In this document: positions 43,093-52,052 of the stretch, one piece after another
How positions within the stretch are numbered: the stretch's first letter is position 1
How the letters are laid out: each line of letters opens with the position of its first letter
Translations under genes and position numbers: made by a program
The notes under the pieces: generated by a model
Databases searched by the model: none
What the model was told of the DNA's origin: nothing
Seen by the model: the letters and a program-made list of their open reading frames with translations, nothing else
DNA from: Pollutimonas thiosulfatoxidans
GTDB taxonomy: Bacteria; Pseudomonadota; Gammaproteobacteria; Burkholderiales; Burkholderiaceae_B
Direction: 5' to 3'
Length of the DNA: 64,000 nt
Assembly (NCBI RefSeq): GCF_004022565.1
Contig: NZ_CP022987.1
Span: 434,001-498,000 of the forward strand

Positions 43093-43992
43093 ATGAGCTG
43101 GATCGAAAAAATACTGCCTCCGCGCATCAACCGCAGCAATGATGGCGCACGTCGCGTTCCCGAAGGGGTGTGGGTCAAGTGCCCATCGTGCGAATCGGTG
43201 CTGTACAAAGAGGATTTGAAGGCGACGCTTAACGTTTGTCCCAAGTGCAGCCACCATATGCGCATAGGCGCACGGGCGCGCATTGAAGCCTTGCTCGACC
43301 CCGAAGGGCGTGTCGAGATCGGGCAGCATACGCGCCCCATGGATCCGCTGAAGTTCAAGGATAGCCGTCGCTATCCCGAGCGGGTGGCTGAAGCCACCAA
43401 GCAGACCGGCGAAAGTGAAGCCATGGTGGTAATGAGCGGACGCATCCTTGCGGTACCCGTGGTGCTGGCCTGTTTCGAATTTGAGTTCATGGGCGGATCG
43501 ATGGGCTCGGTGGTGGGCGAGCGTTTTGCGCGTGGCGTGCAAGATGCCATCACCAACCGCACCCCCTTTATTTGCGTGGCAGCCTCGGGTGGCGCACGCA
43601 TGCAGGAAAGCTTGCTGTCGCTGATGCAAATGGCCAAGACCAATGCCATGCTTACTCGCCTGTCGGCTGCCGGCTTGCCGTTTATCAGCATCCTGACCGA
43701 TCCGACCATGGGTGGCGTATCAGCCAGCTTCGCCTTTATGGGCGACGTGGTGATTGCCGAACCCAGGGCCTTGATCGGCTTTGCGGGCCCTCGCGTCATC
43801 GAGCAAACCGTGCGCGAAAAGCTTCCGGAAGGCTTTCAGCGTTCGGAGTTCCTGCAAGAGAAAGGCGCCATCGATATGGTCATAGACCGCCGCGAAATGC
43901 GCGTCGAACTGGCCCATCTTTTGGCTTTGCTGACGCGCCAGCCCATGGACGTGGTGGCTGCTGCCGGCGCCGACCTGCCCGTCAAAGCTTAG
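43093..43992 (+). CDS. accD: Acetyl-CoA carboxylase carboxyltransferase beta subunit AccD
   Basis: Transfers the carboxyl group from biotin to acetyl-CoA to make malonyl-CoA, first step of fatty acid synthesis, together with AccA. The 299-residue protein has a four-cysteine zinc ribbon (C30, C33, C49, C52) and the carboxyltransferase crotonase fold (FEFEFMGGSMGSVVGERF, AASGGARMQES, DPTMGGVSASFA, GFAGPRVIEQT). An AGGAA ribosome site precedes the ATG. folC, which often follows, is absent; an autotransporter on the opposite strand begins 25 bp after the stop. Confidence 0.96.
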   Translation: MSWIEKILPPRINRSNDGARRVPEGVWVKCPSCESVLYKEDLKATLNVCPKCSHHMRIGARARIEALLDPEGRVEIGQHTRPMDPLKFKDSRRYPERVAEATKQTGESEAMVVMSGRILAVPVVLACFEFEFMGGSMGSVVGERFARGVQDAITNRTPFICVAASGGARMQESLLSLMQMAKTNAMLTRLSAAGLPFISILTDPTMGGVSASFAFMGDVVIAEPRALIGFAGPRVIEQTVREKLPEGFQRSEFLQEKGAIDMVIDRREMRVELAHLLALLTRQPMDVVAAAGADLPVKA

Positions 43993-44017
43993 GTCCTTAG
44001 GTCATCCAGCTTTCCAC

Positions 44018-46708
44018 TTAGAACCGCCAGCTAAGGCTCACGCGGCCGCCGTGTTCGGCGGCGCCGCTTGCCAGGTCGCCCTCGTAGGCCAGGTTCAGTG
44101 CAGCGTGGCGGCTGAGACGCATACTTAGCCCTGCGCTGACCAGCGCCGCGTTGCGGGCGACGGGAATTCCTCGTACCGCAAACGAATCCCCCTGACTGAA
44201 GGCGAGGCTTGTCGTCGGCGTGAGGTCGCCCGTCGAATGCCTCCAGGCCACGCTGCCGTGCAGTTGGGCTTCTGTCTGGTTGAGGCGCAAGGGCAGGGCG
44301 CCGCGCAGGCCCAGGGTGGTGCTGACGATGCTGCTGCGCGAGCCGGAACTGTGCAAGGCAGCCGTGCCGCCACTTTCACTGAATGCCGGTGTGCGCAGCC
44401 AGGTGGCGGATAGTCCGGCAAAGGGCGCCAGGGTGCCGCTGCCCGCGGGCATCGCGAAGCCGAGTTCTCCGAACGTCTGCATGGCGCTTGCCCGATAGTC
44501 AGCCCTAAGACGCTGTGTATCGCCGTGGACGCTTGCATGGCGGGTGGTGCTGACCTGGGCAGTGGTATAGGCTGCGCCCAGTAGGGTTTGCAGCGTTCCC
44601 GCAGCGGATTTGAAGTTGCGGCCTGCATATAGCGCCACGCTGGCGGCGTCGCTGGTGGCGCTGGCATTGCCACGGTCGTCGACGTGGCTGCGGCTATGGG
44701 TGTAGCCTACGGCACCACCGAGCCGCCAGTTGGCGCCCACTGGCACATCGCCTCCGACAAAGACGCCGCTTGTAGTTTGCACTGTTGAACCGACGTTGTC
44801 GTTGCCATGGCGCGTTTGACGGTTGGCGACTACGTCGGCCCATAAGGGCAAGGAAGCGTGTTGCGGCATGGCGCCTGCCGGCATGTGCGGTCCAGCCGAT
44901 GCCAAAAGCCCGCCCGGCATCCAGCCGGCGTTCAGGTTGCTGCGCAAGTGACGCAGCGGCAGGGTGCTGGCGTACTGGGACGACGCGAATAGAGCAGACT
45001 GGCTGCTGGCATGCACTTCGCCGGATAGTGAGTTCAAGAGCTGGGGTGCTAGTTGTTCGTCGGTTAGCCGTAGCATGGATTGGTAAAGGGGGCTGCTGTC
45101 CGGCAAGCTGGCCAGCGCGCCGGCGACACTGCGCTGGTTGGGCGTGCGGGCTACGGCGGAAAACGGGCGGGCATTGCGGGCAATGTTCAGGAAGACTTCT
45201 TGGCTGGTGTAGTCCAGGCTCGTGTTCAGGAAGATATAGGGTGAATCCAAAGCCTGGAATTGCCCGCTGATGACGTCATCCTCAGAGAGGAGGATTACAT
45301 GATGGCCCATGTAAAGGTTGCCGTTGCCATGTAGAAGAAGTCTAACCGTACCGTTCAGATTCGCTGGACCGACGACTGTAACCTGATCGGCAAGCCCGGA
45401 CCTTGTATCAACATCGATATCCAGGAAAGCCCCCGGCTCGAAGTCGATGGTGCAGCAAATATTGATCGTACCTATCGGGTCGCCTGGAGCAAGGGTCCCG
45501 CCCGCATTGATACGCGCGGAGGTTACAGTGCCTATTCCAGAAAGTGTGCCGCCGCTGTTGACTGTGGCGTCTCCAAGGAGCTCACCGTTGACGATCATGC
45601 GGCCTTCGTTGATTTGTGTATCAAGCATGATCACCAGCGACGATTCCGGAATCCTGACGGCCCCTCGACCATTTTTGATAACGGTTGTGCTAATAAAGTT
45701 AGGATTCGTTAACGTGATGTCATCCGACCGATCAAATACTACCGTACCGTCACTTGCGACTTCTCCTGAAATCCATCCGGCATTCCCGCCGTTTCCAAGC
45801 TGCAGCGTCGCTCCGGACGCCACAATCGTGGTGCCTGCGAAATGGCTGTCAGCGGTGAAAATGGTTGTGCCGCTAGTCAAGGTAACAACGCCGTCACCTT
45901 GTATCGGGACACCGAACACGTACTGGATGTCGGTATGGTTGAACCAAAGCTGGGCGTCTCCATCGAGTTGGATATAAGGAGCGCTAACAGTGCCCGCCGG
46001 TAGTGAGGCCCCCAGGAGGCCTCCGATATTAAGTTGGCCATCTGCGCCAACGTGAATTCCCCGGGTGGAGTCGAGCCCGCCGCCCTTACCCACAATGACC
46101 GTTCCGGTCGCACCGATAGACAGCGATCCAGTGAAGAGCTGCCCTTCCATAATGTTGACCGTACCTACGCCATACTGTCCAACTTCCAGGGTGCCGCGGT
46201 TAAGCCAGCGCGACTCAGCCCCGTTGATTGCGGCCACTGCGGCACTGACAGCACCTTTGCCGACTACTGCAGAGCCGCTGCGGAGCAGAGCACCAGCATC
46301 GATGCTGAGAACGCCGTCCTGGTGGGAGCCGATTACGAGTTCATTTCTGATGTCCAGGATTGCGCCATTGCCGTCGACCGAGACCATTCCCGCGCCTACA
46401 GCGCCGACATCAGATACGGTGAAAGATCCACTGCCGACGGATGTGCTCGGCGCCACTTGTACCGCGCCTTCCTGAACAATGACGCTGTCGAAGTCGCTGC
46501 CGTCGTCCAGAGAGCAAGGGTCGGGATCTGCCTTGACATACGCACCAGAGGTCGCCCCACAAGAAGGAGACGTTTGAGCAAATGCCGGTAGCCCATACGC
46601 AGACACCCCGAGCAGACCAGGAGGCTGAGGCACAACGGTAAGTGGCGCTGGGATACGGTAGGAACCATAGGGCAGACGGTGTCGTGTCAGGCCACGCATA
46701 TATAGCAT
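44018..46708 (-). CDS. Autotransporter (type Va secretion) with beta-helix passenger
   Basis: An 896-residue surface protein. The passenger (about 45-600) is rich in short Gly/Val/Thr repeats of the autotransporter beta-helix type (SVDGNGAILDIRNELVIGSHQ-like, GTLEVGQYGVGTVNI, SGIGTVTSARINAGGTLAPGD) and the last 270 residues form a beta-barrel translocator ending in the aromatic WRF. Only a few cysteines occur. The N-terminal export region is odd: MLYMRGLTRHRLPYG, then a proline-rich hydrophobic run ending PAFA-Q. No protease triad or adhesion motif was recognised. Part of the passenger is notably AT-rich (24 G/C of 60 at 45661-45720). It lies alone between accD and rne. Confidence 0.9.
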   Translation of the reverse strand: MLYMRGLTRHRLPYGSYRIPAPLTVVPQPPGLLGVSAYGLPAFAQTSPSCGATSGAYVKADPDPCSLDDGSDFDSVIVQEGAVQVAPSTSVGSGSFTVSDVGAVGAGMVSVDGNGAILDIRNELVIGSHQDGVLSIDAGALLRSGSAVVGKGAVSAAVAAINGAESRWLNRGTLEVGQYGVGTVNIMEGQLFTGSLSIGATGTVIVGKGGGLDSTRGIHVGADGQLNIGGLLGASLPAGTVSAPYIQLDGDAQLWFNHTDIQYVFGVPIQGDGVVTLTSGTTIFTADSHFAGTTIVASGATLQLGNGGNAGWISGEVASDGTVVFDRSDDITLTNPNFISTTVIKNGRGAVRIPESSLVIMLDTQINEGRMIVNGELLGDATVNSGGTLSGIGTVTSARINAGGTLAPGDPIGTINICCTIDFEPGAFLDIDVDTRSGLADQVTVVGPANLNGTVRLLLHGNGNLYMGHHVILLSEDDVISGQFQALDSPYIFLNTSLDYTSQEVFLNIARNARPFSAVARTPNQRSVAGALASLPDSSPLYQSMLRLTDEQLAPQLLNSLSGEVHASSQSALFASSQYASTLPLRHLRSNLNAGWMPGGLLASAGPHMPAGAMPQHASLPLWADVVANRQTRHGNDNVGSTVQTTSGVFVGGDVPVGANWRLGGAVGYTHSRSHVDDRGNASATSDAASVALYAGRNFKSAAGTLQTLLGAAYTTAQVSTTRHASVHGDTQRLRADYRASAMQTFGELGFAMPAGSGTLAPFAGLSATWLRTPAFSESGGTAALHSSGSRSSIVSTTLGLRGALPLRLNQTEAQLHGSVAWRHSTGDLTPTTSLAFSQGDSFAVRGIPVARNAALVSAGLSMRLSRHAALNLAYEGDLASGAAEHGGRVSLSWRF

Positions 46709-46761
46709 TTGCTACATGTCGTCACAACTCGTATTTTCCCGACGGAATTTGCTCCAGGCAA

Positions 46762-46795
46762 TAAAAAAGCCCGACCACTGAAGTGCTCGGGCTTT
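46762..46795 (-). terminator. Intrinsic terminator of rne
   Basis: AAAGCCCGA (46766-46774) pairs with TCGGGCTTT (46787-46795), extended inward by CACT/AGTG after one mismatch. Read leftward it is followed by TTTTTT. It lies 70 bp past the rne stop; the palindromic repeat copy 2 lies between. Confidence 0.82.
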
Positions 46796-46815
46796 CTGGA
46801 CTGCTGGGTTCTCTA

Positions 46816-46860
46816 TGGGGTCTTGCAATCACGCATGCGTGATTGCAAGACCTGACCCCA
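46816..46860. repeat. Palindromic repeat, copy 2
   Basis: The 26-bp palindrome (46823-46848, half-site TTGCAATCACGCA) and its right flank GACCTGACCCCA are identical to copy 1 at 28675-28712 over 38 bp. The left flank is TGGGGTC, shorter by five bases than in copy 1. It starts 6 bp beyond the rne stop codon and lies before the rne terminator. Confidence 0.9.
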
Positions 46861-46865
46861 TTTTC

Positions 46866-49850
46866 TTACTGCGTTTCTACCTGCTGTAAGGGTTCTTCAG
46901 CGACGACGGGAGCCGGCTTGCGGCCACGCCCGAGTTTCACTGGCGGGGTGCTCGAAGCCGGTGCAGCCGGGAACCGCGTTTCGACAAGTTCCATGCCGGC
47001 GGCGGCCAGGACGCTTTCCAGCGGCGCGGTGCTGCCGTTGGTTGCTGACGACGCTGCAACGGGTGCTTGCTCGGCTGCCACTTCTTCCACCGCAGCGGGC
47101 TCTTGTGCCGGAACTTCCGACTCTGGGCTTGCTGTGATCGCAGTGTCAGGAGTCACGGACGGTTCGACAGACGCTGGTGCAAGGACTGCCGGCTCATCGG
47201 CTGGCGGCTGGGCCGGGGCAGCTTGGCTGGTCACGGCTTCGTCGACAGGCTCTTCGACCGCTACCAGTTCTGTACCGGCTGCTTCGACCGCGACCGGCTC
47301 AGCGGCGGTTGACTCGACTACCTGGTCGACTGGCTCGGCGATAGGCGCAGCAGCAACCTGGGCTGGTGCCTCTTGTCTGCCTTCCTGCACAGCTTGCGTA
47401 TCACGGACTTCGCCGGCTTCCGAGAGGGATTCCTGGAATTGACCCTGGCCGCTGGCGATGGTGGGCAGTACGCCCGGGTTGAAAGCCGGAGTTTCGTGCG
47501 ACACGAATGCTTCGTTATCGTCCGAATCGCTGCTGCTTTCTTCCGTGCTGTTTTCGGTGCTGCCTTCCGCGCTGCGACGGCCACGACGGCTACGGCGACG
47601 GCGCCGTTTGCGCTCGGGATCCTGCTGATCTCCTTCTGCACCGGTCTCGGTGATCAGATCGCTGTCTGCCACGTTGGCGTCGGCCTGCGTGGTATCGGCG
47701 GCTGCAAGGGTTTCCGTAGCGACGACGGCGGCTGCAACGGCGACGCTGCTATCGACTTCAACCGTATCGGTCTGCCCTTCCTCGCGACGATTGCGTCCAC
47801 GGCCGCGGCGGCTGCGTCCGCCCCGGCTCGATGGGGTGGCTTCGTCGGTCTCGGCGGTGGCATCGGCGTGGCGGGGGTGTGCCGTTCGGGTGGCGTTCGC
47901 AGGTTCGGCTGCGGCATGGGTGCCGGCAGGGCGACGTCCTCGGGCTGCGGCAGTTTGCGTCGCGTCTTCCGCTGTGCCTTCGGCAGTGTCGTGGCGGCGG
48001 TCGCCACGGCGATTGCGGTTGTTGCGGTCGCCATGGCCGCGCTCGCGACGGTCGCCGCTGCGACCGCCCTTGGAGCGGTTACCTGACGAGGAACGGCCGG
48101 CGGTTTCTTTAGCGGGCTCGACAGCCACGGGGGCTGCATCGCCGCCAGTTAGCCAGTTGAGCAGGCGCTTGAACAGGCCCGGGCCTTGCGCCGTGGCGGC
48201 AGCAATGGCTCGGGCGGCGGGCACGGACGACACGGGCGCCGGCTGCGATGGCGTAATGCTTTTGACCAGCGCTTCGGGGCGGCTCTTGGCGGCGTCCTGT
48301 GCTTTGTTGGGCGACCAGGTCAGTTGCGACTCGGGTTGCGTGACGAGCTCGAAGCTGGTTTTGATTTCTTCCAGGCGAGGATCGTCGTGGCGCAGGCGCT
48401 CGATGTGGTGGTGCGGGGTTTCCAGATTCTTGTTGGGGATAAGAATAAGGTTTACCTTCAGGCGCGACTCGATCTTGGCGATGTCGCCGCGCTTCTCGTT
48501 CAGCAGGAAGGTCGCCACGTCCACAGGGACCTGGGCATGCAAGGAGGCGGTGCCTTCCTTCATGGCTTCTTCCTGAAGCAGTCGCAGCACCTGCAAGGCG
48601 CTGGATTCGGCATCGCGGACTACGCCTGTACCGTTACAGCGCGGGCAGGTGATGTGCGAGCCTTCGTTCAGGGCGGGGCGCAGGCGCTGACGGGACAGCT
48701 CCATGAGGCCGAAGCGCGAGATCTTGCCCATTTGGACACGAGCCCGGTCGAAATGCAGAGCATCGCGCAGGCGCTGTTCGACGGCGCGCTGGTTCTTGGC
48801 CTCTTCCATGTCGATGAAATCGATGACGATCAGGCCACCCAAGTCGCGCAGGCGCAACTGACGGGCAACTTCGTCTGCGGCTTCAAGGTTGGTCCGCATA
48901 GCGGTTTCTTCGATGTCGGCGCCTCGTGTCGAGCGCGCAGAGTTCACATCGATGGCGACCAGGGCCTCGGTGTGGTCAATGACCACAGACCCGCCCGACG
49001 GCAGTTGCACCGTGCGGGAATAGGCGGTCTCGATCTGGTGTTCGATTTGAAAGCGCGAAAACAGCGGGACGTCGTCGCGGTACATTTTGACGCGCTGGAC
49101 GTTGTCCGGCATGACCACGCTCATGAAAGCGGTGGCCTGTTCGTAGATTTCGTCCGTGTCGATCAGGATTTCGCCGATTTCGGGCGAGTAATAATCGCGG
49201 ATTGCGCGGATTACGAGGCTGGATTCCAGATAGATCAGGATGGGAGCCGGGTTCTCGCGGGCAGCGCCGTCAATCGCATTCCAAAGCTGCATCAAGTAGG
49301 AAAGATCCCACTGCAGCTCTTCGACGTTGCGGCCAATACCCGCGGTGCGGGCAATAATGCTCATGCCTGCCGGGATATCCAACTGGTCCATGGTGTCGCG
49401 CAGTTCCTGGCGATCCTCACCTTCGACGCGGCGCGATACACCGCCGCCCCGTGGGTTATTGGGCATCAGGACCAGATAGCGGCCGGCCAATGAAATAAAG
49501 GTGGTCAGGGCAGCGCCTTTATTGCCGCGCTCTTCCTTTTCCACCTGAATGATCAGTTCCTGGCCTTCGGTCAGGGCGTCCTGGATACGTGCCGCACGAA
49601 CATCAACGCCTTCCTTGAAGTAAGTTCGGGCCACTTCCTTGAAGGGCAGAAAGCCGTGGCGATCTTCGCCGTAGCTGACGAAGCATGCTTCCAGGCCAGG
49701 TTCGATTCGGGTAATTACGCCTTTGTAGATATTGCCTTTGCGCTGTTCGCGCCCGGCGGTTTCGATGTCGAGGTCGATAAGCTTTTGACCGTCGACAATG
49801 GCAACGCGCAGTTCTTCTTGGTGCGTTGCATTGAACAACATCCGTTTCAT
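46866..49850 (-). CDS. rne: Ribonuclease E
   Basis: Essential endoribonuclease for mRNA decay and rRNA/tRNA processing, and scaffold of the degradosome. From the ATG at 49850 (MKRMLFNATHQEELRVA; ribosome site GGAG 9 nt upstream) it has 994 residues. Order: S1 domain within the first 120 residues, 5' sensor, DNase I-like catalytic domain with VDVNSARSTRG and IDFIDMEE that hold the magnesium aspartates, zinc-link CPRCNGTG, small domain, then a long low-complexity tail (about 520-994) with Arg/Gly-rich RNA-binding stretches and an Ala/Val/Glu/Pro-rich end. The 7-codon upstream extension from 49871 is possible but contains the ribosome site. Confidence 0.95.
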   Translation of the reverse strand: MKRMLFNATHQEELRVAIVDGQKLIDLDIETAGREQRKGNIYKGVITRIEPGLEACFVSYGEDRHGFLPFKEVARTYFKEGVDVRAARIQDALTEGQELIIQVEKEERGNKGAALTTFISLAGRYLVLMPNNPRGGGVSRRVEGEDRQELRDTMDQLDIPAGMSIIARTAGIGRNVEELQWDLSYLMQLWNAIDGAARENPAPILIYLESSLVIRAIRDYYSPEIGEILIDTDEIYEQATAFMSVVMPDNVQRVKMYRDDVPLFSRFQIEHQIETAYSRTVQLPSGGSVVIDHTEALVAIDVNSARSTRGADIEETAMRTNLEAADEVARQLRLRDLGGLIVIDFIDMEEAKNQRAVEQRLRDALHFDRARVQMGKISRFGLMELSRQRLRPALNEGSHITCPRCNGTGVVRDAESSALQVLRLLQEEAMKEGTASLHAQVPVDVATFLLNEKRGDIAKIESRLKVNLILIPNKNLETPHHHIERLRHDDPRLEEIKTSFELVTQPESQLTWSPNKAQDAAKSRPEALVKSITPSQPAPVSSVPAARAIAAATAQGPGLFKRLLNWLTGGDAAPVAVEPAKETAGRSSSGNRSKGGRSGDRRERGHGDRNNRNRRGDRRHDTAEGTAEDATQTAAARGRRPAGTHAAAEPANATRTAHPRHADATAETDEATPSSRGGRSRRGRGRNRREEGQTDTVEVDSSVAVAAAVVATETLAAADTTQADANVADSDLITETGAEGDQQDPERKRRRRRSRRGRRSAEGSTENSTEESSSDSDDNEAFVSHETPAFNPGVLPTIASGQGQFQESLSEAGEVRDTQAVQEGRQEAPAQVAAAPIAEPVDQVVESTAAEPVAVEAAGTELVAVEEPVDEAVTSQAAPAQPPADEPAVLAPASVEPSVTPDTAITASPESEVPAQEPAAVEEVAAEQAPVAASSATNGSTAPLESVLAAAGMELVETRFPAAPASSTPPVKLGRGRKPAPVVAEEPLQQVETQ

Positions 49851-50337
49851 GAGGGGTTTCTCCGTAGTCATGGCGCACCGTAAATCGGCGCACGACCGCG
49901 GGTCATTGGTGTGTGGCGCTAAATCTTAGTGGTCTTGGTGGGCGCGCGGCTGACGAAGTCAGGCAGTGCCCACCTTGTGTCGGCGAGGCACTTCGCACCT
50001 GTAGGTGCGTGGTTCAGTCAGCAGGGAGGTCAGGTTCACTATAGTGGTTGACAAAAAATTGCTGGGAACGGCAGGCGCGAGTGTAAGAGCGCGACTGGTG
50101 CATTAAACGAGACAGACTTTGCAAAAGATTCAGCGTCGCACGCGGTTGGCAGGTGATATGTGAATAGCGGGCTGTTCGCCACACAACTATTTTCCAGATC
50201 GGGCTTGCCCCGGCGACCTAATGACCCAGAAGCTGAAACCCAGGCAGTACAATATGGCCTTTGTTCGTCCAACGGAGACGCACCATTGCATCTCTACGTT
50301 CGGCGGTTTTTCAGCTTCTATAGGCTGACGCGATTAT
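49851..50337. other. Divergent regulatory region between rne and rluC
   Basis: These 487 bp hold no supported gene; a 77-codon minus frame (50039-50272) lacks family features. The region must hold the rne leader, which in E. coli mediates autoregulation, and the rluC promoter. An 11-bp inverted repeat AGAAGCTGAAA / TTTCAGCTTCT (50228-50238 and 50309-50319) encloses 70 nt upstream of rluC, and GCACCTGTAGGTGC is a short palindrome near 49996. A TTGACA at 50048 has no matching -10. Confidence 0.6.
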
Positions 50338-51306
50338 ATGCCGCTTTTCCCCATGCGCAAACCTCTTATTAATAAAGACCCTGTTCCCAGCGTGCGTTTT
50401 GTCGAGATTGGTGCCGAACAGGCGGGCCAGCGCATCGATAATTTCCTGCTGCGGCTGTGCAAAGGGGTACCCAAAAGTCATTTGTACAAGGCCATACGCA
50501 GCGGCGAGGTCCGGGTAAACAAGGGCCGCATAGGTGCGGAATACCGGCTGGAAGAAGGCGACATGCTGCGGGTTCCCCCACTACGCCTGCCGCGGCCCGA
50601 CCAGGCGCCACCGGTGCCGCCCGCGGTATTCCCCATCGTCTTCGAAGATGACGCCCTCCTGGTGGTCGATAAGCCGGCGGGGGTGGCTGTGCATGGCGGC
50701 AGCGGTGTGTCGTTCGGGGTTATCGAGCAGTTGCGCGCGGCCCGGCCGGACGCACCCATGCTCGAACTTGCCCATCGGCTGGATCGCGAGACCTCCGGCT
50801 TGCTGCTGATTGCCAAGAGGCGCAAGGCCTTGCTGGGCTTGCACGACATGATGCGCGAGGGGGGCGGGCGCAAGCACTACCAAGCCCTGGTGGTGGGCGA
50901 CTGGGTCAACGACAAACAGCATATACGCAAGCCCCTGCTGAAATGGCTGACGGCTTCCGGCGAGCGCCGGGTGAAGGTTGACGCCGAGGGCAAGGCTGCC
51001 CACACCATCATTACTTTGGAAAAACGCTACGGCCGTTACAGTTTGCTGGGCGCCGAGCTACGCACAGGCCGTACCCACCAGATACGGGTGCACCTGGCTT
51101 CCAGCGGCTATCCGATCGTGGGTGACGACAAATACGGTCCGGACGAAATACGGGATCGTTTCGCGCGGCTGGGGTTCCGGCGCATGTTCCTGCATGCCTG
51201 CCGGCTTGAAATCCCGCATCCGCTGACCGGCGCAGCGCTGGTTTTCACAGCACCGTTGCCGCCGGCCTGCCGGCAGCTACTTGACTATATGGAGCAACAT
51301 CCTTGA
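50338..51306 (+). CDS. rluC: 23S rRNA pseudouridine synthase RluC
   Basis: Makes pseudouridines 955, 2504 and 2580 of 23S rRNA (E. coli numbering). The 322-residue protein has an S4 RNA-binding domain (AGQRIDNFLLRLCKGVPKSH, about 28-90) and the catalytic motif HRLDRETSGLLL with the nucleophilic aspartate, then GRTHQIRVHLAS. A second ATG (50353) may be the real start. Its stop overlaps the TTG start of the HAD phosphatase gene. The pairing with divergent rne is conserved in many proteobacteria. Confidence 0.92.
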   Translation: MPLFPMRKPLINKDPVPSVRFVEIGAEQAGQRIDNFLLRLCKGVPKSHLYKAIRSGEVRVNKGRIGAEYRLEEGDMLRVPPLRLPRPDQAPPVPPAVFPIVFEDDALLVVDKPAGVAVHGGSGVSFGVIEQLRAARPDAPMLELAHRLDRETSGLLLIAKRRKALLGLHDMMREGGGRKHYQALVVGDWVNDKQHIRKPLLKWLTASGERRVKVDAEGKAAHTIITLEKRYGRYSLLGAELRTGRTHQIRVHLASSGYPIVGDDKYGPDEIRDRFARLGFRRMFLHACRLEIPHPLTGAALVFTAPLPPACRQLLDYMEQHP

Positions 51307-51956
51307 AACGTTATTCAGCCGTCATTTTCGATTGGGACGGCACTGTCATGGACTCGACGGGATCCATCGTCACTGCCATCCAGGGCGCCTGTGCCGACAT
51401 CGGCTTGCCCATACCGCCGGACCATGAAGCTAGTTGGGTGATAGGCTTGTCGCTCGAGACGGCCTTGTATCGCTGCGTGCCGGATCTCACTGCCGGCCAG
51501 ATGCCAGAGTTTCTCGAACGGTACCGCCACCATTTCATGTTGCGCGATCCAGAAATCCGCCTGTTTGATGGCATTCCGGCCTTACTGGTTGACCTGAAGC
51601 AGCGCAATGTTGCGTTGGGCGTGGCCACCGGTAAAAGCCGGGTGGGGCTGGATCGGGTGCTGGGAACCATGCAGTTGCAAGAGCATTTCCATATTACCCG
51701 CTGCGCCGACGAATCCTTCAGCAAGCCCCACCCGGCCATGCTGTTCGAGATCATGGAGGCGCTGACCCTTGCGCCGGAACAAGTGTTGATGGTGGGCGAT
51801 ACCTCTCATGACATTCAGATGGCGACAGCGGCGGGCGTGGACAGCATGGCCGTCACTTACGGCGCTCATGACCAGCCGACGCTGCGCGAGGCCGAGCCCA
51901 CTGTCATGGTTTCCAGCGTGCCCGAGATGCAAAGATGGCTGCTTGAGCGCGTATAA
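51303..51956 (+). CDS. HAD-superfamily hydrolase, phosphoglycolate phosphatase-like
   Basis: A 217-residue HAD-IA phosphatase: motif I VIFDWDGTVMDS (nucleophile D10), motif II ATGKSR, lysine in SKPHP and motif IV VGDTSHDIQMA. The cap domain is of the small helical type. Its substrate is not certain; phosphoglycolate or another small phosphate is typical. The start is a TTG at 51303, overlapping the rluC stop (TTGA), so the two are co-translated. Confidence 0.88.
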   Translation: MKRYSAVIFDWDGTVMDSTGSIVTAIQGACADIGLPIPPDHEASWVIGLSLETALYRCVPDLTAGQMPEFLERYRHHFMLRDPEIRLFDGIPALLVDLKQRNVALGVATGKSRVGLDRVLGTMQLQEHFHITRCADESFSKPHPAMLFEIMEALTLAPEQVLMVGDTSHDIQMATAAGVDSMAVTYGAHDQPTLREAEPTVMVSSVPEMQRWLLERV

Positions 51957-52052
51957 AGGCGTATAAACCAGTATGCCGTGCATCGCAAGGAACTTTTATC
52001 GCTTGCGCACGCTCCTATAGGCATATTGCGCCGTGGGCGCCAAGGAACCACT

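Noticed and set aside
48186..49493. 435-codon plus-strand frame opposite rne
   Set aside because: It mirrors conserved RNase E catalytic sequence and carries no family motif of its own.
50048..50053. Perfect TTGACA between rne and rluC
   Set aside because: No -10 hexamer at 16-18 bp and it is far from either start.
50039..50272. 77-codon minus-strand frame between rne and rluC
   Set aside because: No recognisable features and it lies in the expected leader region.
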